This document shows, piece after piece, positions 1-10,528 of a DNA stretch of 64,000 bases. The position numbers were made by a program, and so were the translations under genes. Source of the DNA: Cyanobium usitatum str. Tous (GTDB taxonomy: Bacteria; Cyanobacteriota; Cyanobacteriia; PCC-6307; Cyanobiaceae). The stretch covers positions 1 through 64,000 of the forward strand of contig NZ_PXXO01000004.1 in NCBI RefSeq assembly GCF_003011885.1. Direction: 5' to 3'. Under the pieces are notes generated by a model. That model ran no database searches. It was not told the DNA's origin and saw only the letters and a program-made list of their open reading frames with translations. Position 1 is the stretch's first letter. Each line of letters starts with the position of its first letter.

Positions 1-99
1 CTGAATGAAGGTCTGCGTGCCTGGATGGCACCGGCTGACCAGCCGCATGAAAACTTCGTCTTCCCTGAAGAGGTTCTGCCCCGTGGAAACGCCCTTTAA
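1..99 (+). CDS. psbD: Photosystem II D2 protein, C-terminal fragment
   Basis: The first frame reads 32 residues ending in a TAA stop and starts inside the gene, so only the C-terminus of D2 is present. The tail [16 protein letters not shown] is the conserved end of PsbD, the reaction-centre subunit that pairs with D1 in the thylakoid membrane. The stop lies inside the start region of psbC (17 bases shared with the GTG start), the arrangement seen in cyanobacteria and chloroplasts. The rest of the gene lies upstream of the window. Confidence 0.95.
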
Positions 100-1468
100 T
101 TCCAATCTGGTGGTCGGGGGCAAAGACCTCGACTCCACCGGCTATGCCTGGTGGGCGGGCAATGCCCGCCTGATCAACCTCTCCGGTCGCCTTCTCGGCG
201 CCCACGTCGCCCACGCTGGCCTGATGGTCTTCTGGGCTGGGGCCATGATGCTTTTCGAGGTGAGCCACTTCACCTTCGATAAGCCCATGTACGAGCAGGG
301 GCTAATCCTGTTCCCCCACGTAGCCACCCTGGGTTACGGCGTTGGTCCTGGTGGTGAGGTCACCGATCTCTATCCGTTCTTTGTCGTTGGTGTGCTGCAC
401 CTGATCAGCTCGGCCGTGCTCGGCCTTGGTGGTCTGTATCACGCCCTGCGTGGTCCCGAAGTGCTGGAGAACTACTCCACCTTCTTCTCCCAGGATTGGC
501 GCGACAAGAATCAGATGACCAACATCATTGGTTATCACCTGATTCTTCTCGGCGTCGGCGCCCTGCTGCTGGTCTTCAAGGCCATGTTCTTTGGCGGTGT
601 TTATGACACTTGGGCACCGGGCGGTGGCGATGTACGCATCATCACCAACCCAACCCTCAGCCCCGGCGTGATCTTCGGTTATCTCACCCGCGCACCCTTT
701 GGTGGCGAGGGCTGGATCATCGGGGTCAACTCGATGGAAGACATCATCGGCGGTCACATCTGGATCGGCCTGATCTGCATCTTCGGAGGCATCTGGCACG
801 CAATCACCAAGCCGTTCGGCTGGGTGCGTCGCGCCTTCATCTGGAATGGTGAGGCCTACTTGAGCTATAGCCTCGGCGCGCTGAGCTTTATGAGCTTCAT
901 CGCCTCGGCTTATATCTGGTTCAACAACACCGCCTATCCCTCCGAGTTTTACGGCCCTACAAACGCCGAATCCTCCCAGGCCCAAAGCTTCACCTTCCTA
1001 GTGCGTGACCAGCGCCTCGGCGCCAACATCGGTTCGGCCATGGGCCCCACCGGTCTGGGTAAGTACCTGATGCGCTCACCCACAGGCGAGATCATCTTCG
1101 GTGGTGAAACCATGCGTTTCTGGGACTTCCGCGGTCCCTGGCTGGAGCCCCTGCGCGGCCCCAACGGCCTGAGCCTGGACAAACTCCAGAACGATATTCA
1201 GCCCTGGCAAGTGCGCCGCGCGGCTGAATACATGACCCACGCTCCGAACGCCTCCCTGAACTCCGTTGGCGGCATCATCACCGAGCCCAACTCGGTGAAC
1301 TTCGTGAACATCCGCCAGTGGCTGGCGTCCACGCAGTTCGTGCTGGCCTTCTTCTTCCTGGTCGGCCACCTGTGGCATGCAGGTCGCGCTCGCGCTGCTG
1401 CTGCTGGTTTCGAGAAGGGCATTGATCGCAAGGCAGAGCCCACCTTGGCTATGCCGGATCTGGATTGA
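83..1468 (+). CDS. psbC: Photosystem II CP43 chlorophyll-binding core antenna protein
   Basis: PsbC binds chlorophyll a and beta-carotene, passes excitation to the D1/D2 reaction centre and contributes a ligand to the oxygen-evolving cluster. The protein (461 aa from GTG) opens with [14 protein letters not shown] and has six hydrophobic membrane segments and a large lumenal loop. [12 protein letters not shown] places the conserved glutamate at residue 342, equal to Glu354 in the usual 12-residue-longer numbering. I chose GTG because GAAGAGG precedes it and the length fits. An in-frame ATG at 47 would give the 473-aa form and a longer overlap with psbD. It is co-transcribed with psbD and followed directly by a strong terminator. 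Confidence 0.97.
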
Positions 1469-1488
1469 TCACACAGTGATCGTTGCTG

Positions 1489-1516
1489 GCCCCCGCTTTC
1501 GAGCGGGGGCTTTTTT
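1489..1516 (+). terminator. Rho-independent terminator of psbDC
   Basis: GCCCCCGCT pairs with AGCGGGGGC around a TTCG tetraloop (nine base pairs) and runs into TTTTTT. It sits 20 bases after the psbC stop and before the next gene's likely start at 1570. Confidence 0.87.
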
Positions 1517-1569
1517 GTTGCCGCCCCGCCCCTATCTACCTAGCTTTCGGAGAAATAAGACCTTTGTTA

Positions 1570-2628
1570 ATGGCCCGCCATTCAGTTCAAAACCTGAGCT
1601 CAAGATCACGGCTATTGGAGGCTGTTCTGCTGGCAACTGGTCTGAATATGGTTCCTTTACTGGCCCAGCCAGCCCAGGCCCAAGGAGCTATCACCTCTCC
1701 TGCTGCAGGTGTGATCTGCGACCAAGCTGGACCCACCTGCTACGACAAGCAAGGACCTTCCATCGGCCTGACCCAGACCTACTTCGGCAGCATCGCTGCC
1801 AACCGTCTTAGCTCCGAGCTGGGCAACCGCCCCCAAGCGAATGACTTCCGACTGAGCAACGGAGCTGTTTGCGACTCGCGAGCGGCCACCTGCTGGAGTG
1901 ATGGCTGGCAGAGGGCCCAAATGGCTCCCAACCTCACCCAGCAACTATTCGGCTCACTCCCAACAACAGCAAATCAATCCGGCGGCGGTCTCCAGGGTTT
2001 GCAAACCCCCCGTGCCGGAATCGTCTGCGACCCCGGCAGCAGTCCTGTCTGCTACGACCAGTCCGGCCTATCCCTCGGACTGACGAGGGAGTACTTCGGA
2101 TCCTTTGCCGAGCAAACCGCCCTGCGCAACCTGGCCGGCCAAGCACCGCCACGTCAATTTCGGCTCAGCAACGGCAGCGCCTGTGATCTCAACGCTCGCA
2201 CCTGCTGGAGCGATGGCTGGAACCGTCAGCAGGTGAATGTTGCTCTCTCCAACCAACTATTCGGTAGTGCGAATGGGACTGGCGCTGGCGGTGCCAGCAC
2301 CCAGACCCGAGCGGCCCAATGCCGCATGACCCGCTGGTTTAAATCCCTGTACAACGGCAACTGTGAACTGCGGGAAAACCGCACTGGCAAAGGACGACTC
2401 CTAGAGGTGAGTCTTCAAGACGGCAACGTTTACAGCGTTAGCAAGCCCAGGGGCGGCGGCTACCAGCTCAGCGATGTCAAGGGCAACTCCTGGCCAGTCA
2501 ATGTCAATGACCAGGGCCGCAGTGTCAGCTTCACCTGGTCTGATCGGGTACTCACCGTGACACCCACTGCTGCCCCCAGTAACGGCAATAGCTTCGGCCA
2601 GCTGCTCAACAACTTGATGGGGCTTTGA
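1570..2628 (+). CDS. Secreted protein with two tandem YcgJ/Fels-1-like repeats
   Basis: The product is 352 aa with an N-terminal signal peptide ending near AQPAQAQ. Two repeats of about 75 residues follow (roughly 45-120 and 140-220). Each has the pattern CD...CYD..G.S.GLT..YFGS, then F.LSNG..CD....CWSDGW. This spacing of cysteines resembles the YcgJ/Fels-1 prophage-like secreted family; the family link is my recognition and its function is unknown. A C-terminal part (about 255-340) is a basic, strand-rich domain. The four cysteines per repeat could form disulfides in the periplasm. I chose ATG 1570 because earlier in-frame starts lie in the psbC terminator. The 3' end overlaps the convergent maf gene by 23 bases. 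Confidence 0.7.
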   Translation: MARHSVQNLSSRSRLLEAVLLATGLNMVPLLAQPAQAQGAITSPAAGVICDQAGPTCYDKQGPSIGLTQTYFGSIAANRLSSELGNRPQANDFRLSNGAVCDSRAATCWSDGWQRAQMAPNLTQQLFGSLPTTANQSGGGLQGLQTPRAGIVCDPGSSPVCYDQSGLSLGLTREYFGSFAEQTALRNLAGQAPPRQFRLSNGSACDLNARTCWSDGWNRQQVNVALSNQLFGSANGTGAGGASTQTRAAQCRMTRWFKSLYNGNCELRENRTGKGRLLEVSLQDGNVYSVSKPRGGGYQLSDVKGNSWPVNVNDQGRSVSFTWSDRVLTVTPTAAPSNGNSFGQLLNNLMGL

Positions 2629-3184
2629 GCCATCGCCTCAGCAACGGCAGGCTCAGGCCGATCACGTTGCTGAAGCAACCTTCAATCCGCTCCACCAGCA
2701 GCCCTCCACGCCCCTCCAAGGCAAAGCCACCGGCACATTGGAGGGGTTCGCCACTGGCTACATAGGCGTCGATCTCCGCCGAGCTGAGTAGAGCGAACTG
2801 CACGCGGGTCACTACCGCGGCCAACAGGGGCCCGCCATCAGCTGCTTCTTGATTGCAAGGCAGGAGGCAATGGCCGGTGATCAACTCACCCCAACCGCCT
2901 GCCATCTGCAACCAGCGCTGGCGAGCTTCGCCAGCGTCAGCTGGCTTGCCATACACCTCACCGTTGAAAACCAGCAGCGAATCGCAGCCAAGCACCCTGC
3001 AGCCCTGGGGCAGTTGTTGTGCCACCGCTTCGGCTTTGGCCCGGGCCAGCCGCTGCACTAGCTGGGCGGGATCGGGATCGCTGATCGACTCCTCATCAAC
3101 GCCACTCACCTGCACCTGGTGAGCGATGCCGGCCTGCTCCAGCAGGCGCCGGCGAGCTGGGGAGGCAGAGGCGAGCACGAGCAT
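2606..3184 (-). CDS. maf: Maf family nucleoside triphosphate pyrophosphatase
   Basis: The 192-aa protein begins [19 protein letters not shown], the Maf phosphate-binding signature, and has a later [16 protein letters not shown] segment with the conserved aspartate and lysine. Maf proteins hydrolyse non-canonical or methylated (d)NTPs to monophosphates in the cytoplasm, and overexpression affects septation in Bacillus. The internal ATG at 3184 is preferred over one 10 codons upstream because homologues start at the LASASP motif. It is divergent from the Npun_F0494 gene (22 bases apart) and converges on the YcgJ-like gene. Confidence 0.9.
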   Translation of the reverse strand: MLVLASASPARRRLLEQAGIAHQVQVSGVDEESISDPDPAQLVQRLARAKAEAVAQQLPQGCRVLGCDSLLVFNGEVYGKPADAGEARQRWLQMAGGWGELITGHCLLPCNQEAADGGPLLAAVVTRVQFALLSSAEIDAYVASGEPLQCAGGFALEGRGGLLVERIEGCFSNVIGLSLPLLRRWLKAPSSC

Positions 3185-3205
3185 GGGGTCAGGGAGAATC
3201 CTTCT

Positions 3206-3601
3206 ATGCAACACCGGGAAGCTGCCTCAATCGACCCCCTGCTTCAAAACAAACGCTCCCTGTCCAGGGCCAGCCAGGCAATGCGCTGCCTGCCATTTAG
3301 GCGGGCGTTTTACGTGGAGGTGAGCGATCGGGCTCTCAGCGGCGGCGAGCTCTGCCGCCGGAACGACCTCCAGAGCCTTTGCCAGGGAGCACCGACGGCC
3401 GATCGGGTAGAAGCCCACTGGATCTGGCTGATCCAGCTCGGGGTGCTGCGGCGCGAGGTGGATGGTCAGGGCCTCACCGAGCGGGTGCGGCTCACGCCCA
3501 TGGGAAGGGAGCTGCTGGCCCAATGGCCTGGCGAAATTCCCGGCGCCAGCGGCCCCATTCGCCTGCAGCACTGGCTTCGCCGCCACCGGCCGCGTCTATG
3601 A
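3206..3601 (+). CDS. Npun_F0494 family protein (conserved cyanobacterial, unknown function)
   Basis: A basic 131-aa protein. I recognise the pattern of the cyanobacterial Npun_F0494 family, which has a small winged-helix-like core: around residues 70-110, a segment reading [18 protein letters not shown] is followed by [12 protein letters not shown], as in compact DNA-binding folds. No function is established. The ATG at 3206 is chosen because upstream residues read antisense through maf. The stop overlaps the cobQ start (ATGA), so the two are probably translated together. Confidence 0.72.
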   Translation: MQHREAASIDPLLQNKRSLSRASQAMRCLPFRRAFYVEVSDRALSGGELCRRNDLQSLCQGAPTADRVEAHWIWLIQLGVLRREVDGQGLTERVRLTPMGRELLAQWPGEIPGASGPIRLQHWLRRHRPRL

Positions 3602-5136
3602 GCGCAAAAGCTGCTCAGCCGGACCCAGCCGCACCCACCCCCCTGATGGTGCTTGGCACCAGCAGCGGGGCTGGCAAGTCGCTGATGACCGCTGCCCTCT
3701 GCCGGGTGCTGCGCCGTCGCGGCGAAACGCCCCTGCCCTTCAAGGGGCAGAACATGAGCAACAACGCCTGGGTTGATCAGGACGGCGGCGAAATGGCCTA
3801 CTCCCAGGCGCTGCAGGCCTGGGCCGCCGGACTCGAACCACACCACAGCATGAATCCGGTGCTGCTCAAGCCCCAGGGCGACTCCACCAGCGAGCTGATC
3901 CATCTGGGTCAGTCGGTGGGGCTGGCCCGCGCCGAGCACTACTACCGCGACTGGTTCCGGCCAGGCTGGGCGGCCATTCGCGCCGGCCTGAGCGAGCTGC
4001 AGGCGGCCCATCCGGGGGGGCGCCTAGTGCTGGAGGGAGCGGGCAGCCCGGTGGAGGTAAACCTGCAATCCCGCGACCTCACAAATTTGCGTTTAGCCCA
4101 ATTTCTGCGGGCCCGCTGCATCCTCGTGGCCGACATCGAGCGCGGTGGCGTTTTTGCCCAATTGATGGGCACCTTGGCGCTGCTGCGGCCGGTGGAGCGG
4201 CCCCTAATCCGCGGCCTGCTGATCAACCGCTTCCGCGGCCGCCGTGAGCTGTTTGACGAGGGGCGCCGCTGGTTGGAGGCCCACACCGGCATCCCCGTGC
4301 TGGGGGTGATGCCCTGGCTCGACGAGCTATTTCCGCCAGAAGACTCCCTCGATCTGCTGGAGCGCCGCGGCCGCAAAAGCAGCGCCGAGCTGGAGATCGC
4401 CGTGCTGCGCCTGCCATCACTGAGCAATTTCTCCGATCTCGATCCCCTCGAGGCCGAACCAAGCGTGCAGCTGCGCTGGCTGACGCCGGGGGAACCATTA
4501 GGGCGCCCCGATGCGGTAATCGTGCCGGGCAGCAAGCAGACCCTGAGGGATCTGGCGGCCCTGCAGCGAGCTGGGCTAGGGGAGGAACTGCGCAGCTACG
4601 TCGCCGGCGGGGGCCAGGTGTTTGGTATTTGCGGCGGCTTACAGCTTCTGGGCCGGGAGCTACTGGATCCGCAGGGCCTTGAGGGCGGTGATTGCGCCGC
4701 CGGGCAAGTGGTGGCCGGCCTGGATCTGCTGCCGCTACGCACCCGCTTCGGCGGCCGCAAGGCCCTGCGCCAGCGCCAAAGCACGGCCCGCTGGCCCGGC
4801 GAGGGCTTGAGCCTGGAGGGATTCGAACTGCATCGCGGCCTCAGCAGCCCCATCGAAACTGCCGGCCCCCTGCAGCCCCTCGCCACCGATCCCGACCTGG
4901 GCCATTGGTACAGCTTTGGCGAAGCGGGTGGTCTGGTGGCTGGCACCTACCTGCATGGGGTATTCGAAAGCGGGCCCTGGCGGCGCCGTTGGCTCAACCA
5001 ACTTCGCCAGCGTCGCGGCCTGGCTGCCCTGCCGGAGAACCCGCCCCACCACAGCCGGCAGCGAGACGCCCTCCTAGAGCGACTCGCCGATGCCTTTGAG
5101 GCCCAAGTGAACCTCACCCCCCTTCTGAGCCCCTAA
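3598..5136 (+). CDS. cobQ: Cobyric acid synthase (glutamine-hydrolysing)
   Basis: CobQ amidates side chains b, d, e and g of adenosylcobyrinic acid a,c-diamide with glutamine and ATP, a late cobalamin step. The 512-aa protein has the N-terminal P-loop-like [17 protein letters not shown] and [11 protein letters not shown]. Its C-terminal class I glutaminase-like domain shows [11 protein letters not shown], with the nucleophile Cys, and a late His in [10 protein letters not shown]. The start is the ATG overlapping the preceding stop. A small ferredoxin begins at the base after its stop codon. Confidence 0.95.
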   Translation: MSAKAAQPDPAAPTPLMVLGTSSGAGKSLMTAALCRVLRRRGETPLPFKGQNMSNNAWVDQDGGEMAYSQALQAWAAGLEPHHSMNPVLLKPQGDSTSELIHLGQSVGLARAEHYYRDWFRPGWAAIRAGLSELQAAHPGGRLVLEGAGSPVEVNLQSRDLTNLRLAQFLRARCILVADIERGGVFAQLMGTLALLRPVERPLIRGLLINRFRGRRELFDEGRRWLEAHTGIPVLGVMPWLDELFPPEDSLDLLERRGRKSSAELEIAVLRLPSLSNFSDLDPLEAEPSVQLRWLTPGEPLGRPDAVIVPGSKQTLRDLAALQRAGLGEELRSYVAGGGQVFGICGGLQLLGRELLDPQGLEGGDCAAGQVVAGLDLLPLRTRFGGRKALRQRQSTARWPGEGLSLEGFELHRGLSSPIETAGPLQPLATDPDLGHWYSFGEAGGLVAGTYLHGVFESGPWRRRWLNQLRQRRGLAALPENPPHHSRQRDALLERLADAFEAQVNLTPLLSP

Positions 5137-5382
5137 ATGGCCGACTCCGCCACCAGCATCCACTGGCCCAACGGCCACACCAGCAGCTGCAACGCCGGGT
5201 GTGACTGGCTGGTGGCAGCCCAGGCCGCAGGCTTTCTGATCCCCACGGGCTGCCTGGGCGGCAGTTGCGGCGCCTGCGAGATCGAAGTAAACGGCCAGGT
5301 GGTGCGGGCCTGCATTGCCACGGTGCCCGCCAGCCGCTCCGGCTCGCTAACGGTGGAGCTAGCCAGCGACCCCTACTGGTGA
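5137..5382 (+). CDS. Small [2Fe-2S] plant-type ferredoxin
   Basis: An 81-aa protein with the cluster motif TGCLGGSCGACEIEVNG plus a distal Cys in VVRACIATV, giving the four ligands of a plant-type [2Fe-2S] ferredoxin (C-x4-C-x2-C...C). It is a soluble electron carrier. It begins right after the cobQ stop, so it is almost certainly in the same transcript. A reducing role in cobalamin metabolism is an inference from position only. It is shorter than photosynthetic PetF (about 97 aa). Confidence 0.85.
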   Translation: MADSATSIHWPNGHTSSCNAGCDWLVAAQAAGFLIPTGCLGGSCGACEIEVNGQVVRACIATVPASRSGSLTVELASDPYW

Positions 5383-5392
5383 CTGCCTGGGC

Positions 5393-6604
5393 TTAGGACT
5401 GAATCAGGCCTCCACCGAGCAGCACCTCACCGGCGTAGAACACCGCCGCCTGACCAGGCGTGATCGAAAACTGCTCCTCTGCAAACTCCAACCGCACCCG
5501 GTGGGGCCGCAGGGCTGCGCTATCGGCGTCGGTGGCGGGCAAGGGAATCAGTCGGGCCGGCTCGGGTGCACTGCGGTAACGCACCTGCACCTCCAGCTCC
5601 ATGGGCTCCGTAGGTGGCTCGATCGACACCCAATTCACCGCCCCCACCAACGCTTCGCCCCGGGCCGCCCCAGCGCGGGGAGCCACCACCACCTGGTTCA
5701 TCGCCCCATCAAGGCGCACCACATGCAGTGGCTCGCTCCAGGCCACCCCCAGGCCCTTGCGCTGGCCGATCGTGAAATGCTCAATGCCGTCGTGCTCGCC
5801 CACCACCGTGCCATCGGTAAGCACGATCTGTCCCTGGCGCGGCGGCAGGTAGGCATCGAGAAAGGCCTTCATCGAGCCGTGGTGATCGGCCAGGCAGAGG
5901 TCCTGGCTCTCGGGCTTCTGGGCCGTACGCAGCCCATGGCGCTCCGCCTCCAGCCGCGTGTCTGCCTTGGTGAGCTCGCCGAGGGGAAACACCAGCCGGC
6001 CCAGGGCCTCCTGGGGTAGGTCGTAGAGGAAGTAGCTCTGATCCTTCTGGCCATCTAAGCCGCGCAACAACTGGTGACGGCCGTTGTCGCTGCTGGCGCC
6101 ATGGCGCACCCGGGCGTAATGGCCCGTGGCGAGCCGGCCGATGCTCCGCTCGCTTTCAGCCCACTGGAGCATCGGCCCAAATTTCACCTCCCGATTGCAA
6201 CGAGAGCAAGGCAGCGGCGTCACGCCGGCCTGATAACCCTGCACCAGAAAATCAACGATCTGGGCCTGGAAGTGCTCGCGAAAATCCACCACGTGGTGGG
6301 GCACCCCGAGTTGCTCGCAGATGCCGGCGGCATCCACCAGGCCCTCGGCGCAGCAGGCACCCTTGCCACTCATCAGCCACAAGGTGAGGCCCTCCACCTG
6401 CCAGCCCGCCTCCACCAGCAGGGCTGCCGTCAAGGAGCTGTCAACGCCGCCTGAGAGGCCCACCGCAACGCGATGCTCCCCGGGCCAGGCCCGCAGCCGC
6501 TCTAAAGCGGCCTGGCCAGCGGGCGTAGAGGCAGGCGGCACAAAAGCGGAAGAAGCCACTGGAGCAGGCAAAGGGCAGACAGCTGGCGGGAGTACTCCCA
6601 TCAT
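5393..6604 (-). CDS. mnmA: tRNA-specific 2-thiouridylase
   Basis: MnmA puts sulfur on U34 of tRNA-Lys, -Glu and -Gln using ATP and a relayed persulfide. The protein has the PP-loop [13 protein letters not shown] near residue 50, the catalytic cysteine pair in [12 protein letters not shown] and in [11 protein letters not shown], and a C-terminal beta-barrel domain (about residues 290-400). It is about 403 aa from the first ATG at 6604. The first 30 residues are Ala/Pro-rich and poorly conserved in character, so translation may begin further in. It is divergent from nnr, with only 23 bases between the called starts. Confidence 0.93.
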   Translation of the reverse strand: MMGVLPPAVCPLPAPVASSAFVPPASTPAGQAALERLRAWPGEHRVAVGLSGGVDSSLTAALLVEAGWQVEGLTLWLMSGKGACCAEGLVDAAGICEQLGVPHHVVDFREHFQAQIVDFLVQGYQAGVTPLPCSRCNREVKFGPMLQWAESERSIGRLATGHYARVRHGASSDNGRHQLLRGLDGQKDQSYFLYDLPQEALGRLVFPLGELTKADTRLEAERHGLRTAQKPESQDLCLADHHGSMKAFLDAYLPPRQGQIVLTDGTVVGEHDGIEHFTIGQRKGLGVAWSEPLHVVRLDGAMNQVVVAPRAGAARGEALVGAVNWVSIEPPTEPMELEVQVRYRSAPEPARLIPLPATDADSAALRPHRVRLEFAEEQFSITPGQAAVFYAGEVLLGGGLIQS

Positions 6605-6627
6605 GAAACCCAGATGCCTTAAAGGGG

Positions 6628-8181
6628 TTGGGAGAGCCGTCCGCAGTAGCCCCTTGGCCGGAACGCAATAGCAGCCACCTGCTGGTCAACAGCGCCCAGA
6701 TGGCAGCGCTGGAGGAGCAACTCTTCGCCAGCGGCCTGCCGGTGGAAGCCCTGATGGAGAAGGCCGCCCTGGCGGTGAGTCGGCTGCTGCTGGAGCAGCA
6801 CGGCGAGCGGCTGGGGCGCCATGGAGCGCTGGTGCTGGTGGGGCCAGGCCACAACGGCGGGGATGGGCTGGTAATCGCCCGGGAACTGCACCTGGCTGGT
6901 ATCTCAACGGCCATCTGGAGCCCGTTTGGGCGCCACAAGCCGCTCAGCGCCGCCCACTTGCGACACGCCCTGTGGCTTGGCATTCCCCGGCTGGAGTCAA
7001 GCCCCGATCCCAGCGGTGCCGCCCTCTGGATCGATGCCCTGCTGGGCATCGGCCAGCGGCGAGCACCTGGAGAGGCGATCGAAGCCCTGCTGCGGCAGCG
7101 CCAGCGCCAGCGGCCACATGCGCTAGTGGCGATTGATGTGCCCACGGGCCTCTGCGCCGACAGCGGCCAGGCCACCGGCTCATACACGGCCCAGGCCATC
7201 AGCACCTATGCAATCGGCCTCATCAAGACCGGCCTGGTTCAAGACGCGGCCCTAGAGGCTGTGGGGTCGCTGCACTGGGTCGACCTGGGCCTGCCGCCAG
7301 CGCTGCTGCAGGAGCTTCCCCTCAAAGTGCCCCTGGCTCTGGCGGAGCGGGATCTGGCGGCAAGGCCTAAACCCAAATTGAACCCGGCGGCATCGAAATA
7401 TCAGCGCGGCCGACTGCTGGTGGTAGCGGGCAGCGATACCTATCGGGGTGCCGCCAGCCTGGCCCTGGCCGGCGCCAGCAGCAGCGGCTGCGGCAGTGTC
7501 CGGGCCGCCCTGCCGGAGGCCCTGGCCGGCACCATCTGGCAGCAGCACCCACAGGTAGTGGTATGCCTCGATCCCCCGGCCGAACTCGATCCCCAGCGGC
7601 TGGATGCCCTGCTGGTCGGGCCCGGCCTGGGGGAGGCCAACTGCTGGCCCAATCCGCCGAGTTGGAGTGAGCTGCTGAGCTGGCAAGGGCTGCTGGTGCT
7701 TGATGCAGACGGCCTCAACCGCCTTGCGGGGCCAGTGAGCCAAGGGCTCGGTCTGCAGGCAAGCCGCTGGCTCCAGCAGCGACAGGGGCCTACCTGGATC
7801 ACCCCCCACCCCGGCGAATTCGCCCGCCTCTTTCCCGAGCTCGCCGGCAGCACCGCCCTGGAGGCGGCCGCCCAGGCGGCCATGAGCAGTGGGGCCTGCG
7901 TATTGCTCAAAGGGGCCCGCAGCATCGTGGCGGCCCCGGATGGTCGCCGCTGGCAATTGCTCGAAGCCAGCCCCGGCAGTGCCAGAACAGGACTCGGAGA
8001 CGTGCTGGCCGGCTACGCCGCCGGCCTGGGAGCGATGGCCCTGGCAGCCAGCGGCAACGCCGACGCCACTTGGCTCGCCGCGGCAGCACTGGCCCACGCC
8101 CAGGCTGGGCGACGGGGGGAAAACTCCGAGAGCGGTTTCACACCAATGCAGGTGGCAGAAAACCTGGCTCAGCTGTGTTGA
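6628..8181 (+). CDS. nnr: Bifunctional NAD(P)HX epimerase / ADP-dependent dehydratase
   Basis: Nnr repairs hydrated NAD(P)H: the N-terminal half epimerises it and the C-terminal half dehydrates it with ADP. The epimerase domain has [16 protein letters not shown] and a later IDVPTGL. The dehydratase domain (about residues 245-515) has [15 protein letters not shown] and [16 protein letters not shown]. The called start is TTG, because conserved-looking [17 protein letters not shown] precedes the first ATG (6700). Length (517 aa) is normal for the fused form. Confidence 0.92.
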   Translation: MGEPSAVAPWPERNSSHLLVNSAQMAALEEQLFASGLPVEALMEKAALAVSRLLLEQHGERLGRHGALVLVGPGHNGGDGLVIARELHLAGISTAIWSPFGRHKPLSAAHLRHALWLGIPRLESSPDPSGAALWIDALLGIGQRRAPGEAIEALLRQRQRQRPHALVAIDVPTGLCADSGQATGSYTAQAISTYAIGLIKTGLVQDAALEAVGSLHWVDLGLPPALLQELPLKVPLALAERDLAARPKPKLNPAASKYQRGRLLVVAGSDTYRGAASLALAGASSSGCGSVRAALPEALAGTIWQQHPQVVVCLDPPAELDPQRLDALLVGPGLGEANCWPNPPSWSELLSWQGLLVLDADGLNRLAGPVSQGLGLQASRWLQQRQGPTWITPHPGEFARLFPELAGSTALEAAAQAAMSSGACVLLKGARSIVAAPDGRRWQLLEASPGSARTGLGDVLAGYAAGLGAMALAASGNADATWLAAAALAHAQAGRRGENSESGFTPMQVAENLAQLC

Positions 8182-8323
8182 TCACAACACGGAAATCAGT
8201 AAATGTCAGACCAGGACAGGGCTGCTTCTGTGTTGTTTTGCAAGTGAAAGCTAAAGGGTTGCTGAAAACACCCTCATAGAGCCGAATTTGCCTCGATAGT
8301 CAACTCCTTCGATAGGCCTTCCA

Positions 8324-9250
8324 ATGACCTCATCCCCGACGAGGGTCAGCGAAAGCAGTCGCCGTAGAAGTAGCGACCCGATTACGTGGTACCTGGCCAC
8401 GATCGGGCGAGAGCCCCTGTTGACGCCAGCTGAAGAGATCGAACTCGGCAATCAGGTGCAAACAATGATGCGCCTCACGGAGGAGGGCGATAGGGAGCTC
8501 AGCGACCTGGAAAAGAAATTGATGCGCATCGGCAAGCGCTCTAAGCAGCGCATGATGAAGGCCAATTTGCGCTTAGTCGTAAGTGTTGCCAAAAAATATC
8601 AAGGCAAGGGTCTCGAGCTGCTCGACTTAATCCAGGAAGGTTCACTGGGACTGGAGCGGGCTGTTGAGAAATTTGATCCCACCCGTGGTTATAAGTTTTC
8701 GACCTATGCCTTCTGGTGGATTCGCCAGAGCATGACCCGAGCGATCGCTTGCCAGTCGCGCACGATTCGACTGCCGGTGCATCTCAGCGAGCGCCTCACC
8801 GCCATTCGCAAGGTGAGCCTCGACCTTGCCCACAAGCTCGGCGCCATGCCCAGCCGCCAGGAGATCGCCGAGGCCATGGCCATGCCGATCGAAGAGCTTG
8901 ATGGCCTGTTGCGCCAGTCCCTCACCACCTCGAGCCTGGATGCGCCAGTAAACGGTGATGAAGGCCGCAGCTTCCTGGGCGATCTGATCGCCGATTCCTC
9001 CGAGGAGGAGCCTCTCGACCGGGTGGAGCGCGGCATCCATCAAGAGCAGCTAGGGCGCTGGCTGAGCCATTTGAGCGAACAGGAGCGCCAGGTGCTGCAA
9101 CTGCGCTTCGGGCTGGAAGGAGAGGAGCGTCAAACCCTGGCGGAGATCGGCCGGCGGCTCGATGTGTCCCGGGAGCGGGTGCGCCAGGTAGAACTCAAAG
9201 CTCTACGCAAGCTGCGCAATCTCACCCGCCGCACCCCCGCGACGCTTTAG
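8324..9250 (+). CDS. Group 2 RNA polymerase sigma-70 factor (SigB/C/D/E type)
   Basis: A 308-aa non-essential-type sigma factor. It starts with DPITWYLATIGREPLLTPAEE (region 1.2), then RLVVSVAKKYQGKG and LDLIQEGSLGL (region 2), FSTYAFWWIRQSMTRAI (2.3-2.4), region 3, and LAEIGRRLDVSRERVRQVE (region 4.2 helix-turn-helix). It lacks the long acidic N-terminus of SigA, so it is a cyanobacterial group 2 factor that redirects polymerase under stress or circadian conditions; which paralogue cannot be told. The upstream 142 bases hold its promoter region. Its stop codon lies inside a 15-bp tandem repeat. Confidence 0.93.
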   Translation: MTSSPTRVSESSRRRSSDPITWYLATIGREPLLTPAEEIELGNQVQTMMRLTEEGDRELSDLEKKLMRIGKRSKQRMMKANLRLVVSVAKKYQGKGLELLDLIQEGSLGLERAVEKFDPTRGYKFSTYAFWWIRQSMTRAIACQSRTIRLPVHLSERLTAIRKVSLDLAHKLGAMPSRQEIAEAMAMPIEELDGLLRQSLTTSSLDAPVNGDEGRSFLGDLIADSSEEEPLDRVERGIHQEQLGRWLSHLSEQERQVLQLRFGLEGEERQTLAEIGRRLDVSRERVRQVELKALRKLRNLTRRTPATL

Positions 9251-9285
9251 GGCACGACGCTTTAGGGCACGGGGCATTAGGGCAC
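9241..9285 (+). repeat. 15-bp tandem repeat spanning a stop codon
   Basis: GACGCTTTAGGGCAC occurs at 9241-9255 and 9256-9270 exactly, with a degenerate third copy (GGGGCATTAGGGCAC) at 9271-9285. The TAG stop of the sigma factor gene is inside copy 1. Confidence 0.95.
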
Positions 9286-9289
9286 GCGT

Positions 9290-9319
9290 ATCAGTCTTCC
9301 GCCCATCAGTCTTCCGCCC
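9290..9319 (-). repeat. 15-bp tandem duplication of the pdhA 3' end
   Basis: ATCAGTCTTCCGCCC is present twice without a gap (9290-9304, 9305-9319). Read on the minus strand each copy carries the last codons and the TGA stop of pdhA, so the second stop is a duplicate lying downstream of the gene. Confidence 0.95.
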
Positions 9320-10433
9320 AGATGTAGCGAGTGAGCTCTTCCGGCTTGGGTTCGGGAGCCGCCAGGGCGAATTCGACGCAATCTGCCACTTCGGCATCGA
9401 TCTCCTTCTCGATCGACTTGAGCTCCTCGGCTGTAGTCAAGCCCTGCTCGATCAACCGGCTGGCAAGGGATTTGATCGGATCTCGCTTGGCCCAAAACTC
9501 CTTTTCAGCCTCTTCGCGCAGCTCGTCGGGGTCAGCCAGGGAATGGCCGCGGAAGCGATAGGTGAGGCACTCCAGCAGGGTGGGGCCCTCTCCGGCCCGG
9601 GCCCTCTCAACGGCGCGCTGGGCGGCGGCACGCACCGCCAGCACGTCCATGCCGTCCACCTCCTCACCAGCCATGCCAAAGGCAGCGGCCTTACGCCAGA
9701 TCTCCGGATCGCTGGTGGCACGGTTGTGGTCCATACCAATGGCCCACTTGTTGTTCTCCACCACAAACAGGATCGGCAGCTTCCAAAGCGCCGCCATGTT
9801 TAGGCATTCATAAAATTGACCGATGTTGCAGGTGCCGTCGCCGAAGAAGGCTGCGGTGACGGAGTCGCTGGAGGCATCTCCGAGGGCGTCGCGCTTGTAG
9901 CGGCTGGTAAAAGCTGCGCCGAGGGCCACCGGAATGCCCTCGCCGATGAAGGCGTAGCCACCGAGCAGGTGATGCTCCTTGGAAAAAAGGTGCATGGAGC
10001 CGCCGCGGCCCTTGCTGCAGCCGGTTTCCTTGCCGAATAGCTCGCTCATCACCTCCCGGGCCGGCACGCCGCAGCTCAGGGCATGGACGTGGTCGCGGTA
10101 GGTGCTGCAAAACCAGTCGTGCTGCAGCTTCATCGCCTTGATCACGCCCGTGCTCACGGCCTCCTGGCCGTTGTAGAGGTGCACAAAGCCAAACATTTTG
10201 CCGCGGTAATACATCTCCGCGCACTTGTCCTCAAAACGCCGGCCCAGGGTCATGTCGCGATAGAGCATCAAGCCCTCGTCGCGATTCACCGTGGCAGGCA
10301 CGGATGGGTAAAGGTTCTCGAGGCGCTCAGCGTGAGCCCCCACCAAACTGGTGACGTCGGCTGAACAGGTCGGTGCTCCGGAGGCTGATCCAGGTGCCGC
10401 CGCAATGTCGTGGCCCATGTCCGCCTGCGTCAT
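9306..10433 (-). CDS. pdhA: Pyruvate dehydrogenase E1 component, alpha subunit
   Basis: E1 alpha binds thiamine diphosphate with E1 beta and decarboxylates pyruvate, feeding acetyl units to the E2 lipoyl arm (pdhC lies at 62058-63395). Motifs are [17 protein letters not shown], the loop [13 protein letters not shown], and the thiamine diphosphate motif [17 protein letters not shown]. Length is 375 aa. The first 40 residues are low in conserved character, so a start nearer [11 protein letters not shown] is possible. It is divergent from ftn2, and the two share a 95-base intergenic region. Confidence 0.95.
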   Translation of the reverse strand: MTQADMGHDIAAAPGSASGAPTCSADVTSLVGAHAERLENLYPSVPATVNRDEGLMLYRDMTLGRRFEDKCAEMYYRGKMFGFVHLYNGQEAVSTGVIKAMKLQHDWFCSTYRDHVHALSCGVPAREVMSELFGKETGCSKGRGGSMHLFSKEHHLLGGYAFIGEGIPVALGAAFTSRYKRDALGDASSDSVTAAFFGDGTCNIGQFYECLNMAALWKLPILFVVENNKWAIGMDHNRATSDPEIWRKAAAFGMAGEEVDGMDVLAVRAAAQRAVERARAGEGPTLLECLTYRFRGHSLADPDELREEAEKEFWAKRDPIKSLASRLIEQGLTTAEELKSIEKEIDAEVADCVEFALAAPEPKPEELTRYIWAED

Positions 10434-10528
10434 TGCCCAACTGTACGAGGTCTGTTCCCGCGGCAGCTGACAATTTGTGCCACAACCGCTGACCCTGCCT
10501 ACAGTCAGCCACCAGTGGAAGGCAAGGA

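Noticed and set aside
3466-4011. Antisense and alternative-frame open stretches across cobQ
   Set aside because: Composition is Arg/Pro/Gly-rich with no family motifs; cobQ is unambiguous in this region.
8741-8748. GCGATCGC (HIP1) octamer in the sigma factor gene
   Set aside because: A common cyanobacterial genomic word, not a local feature.
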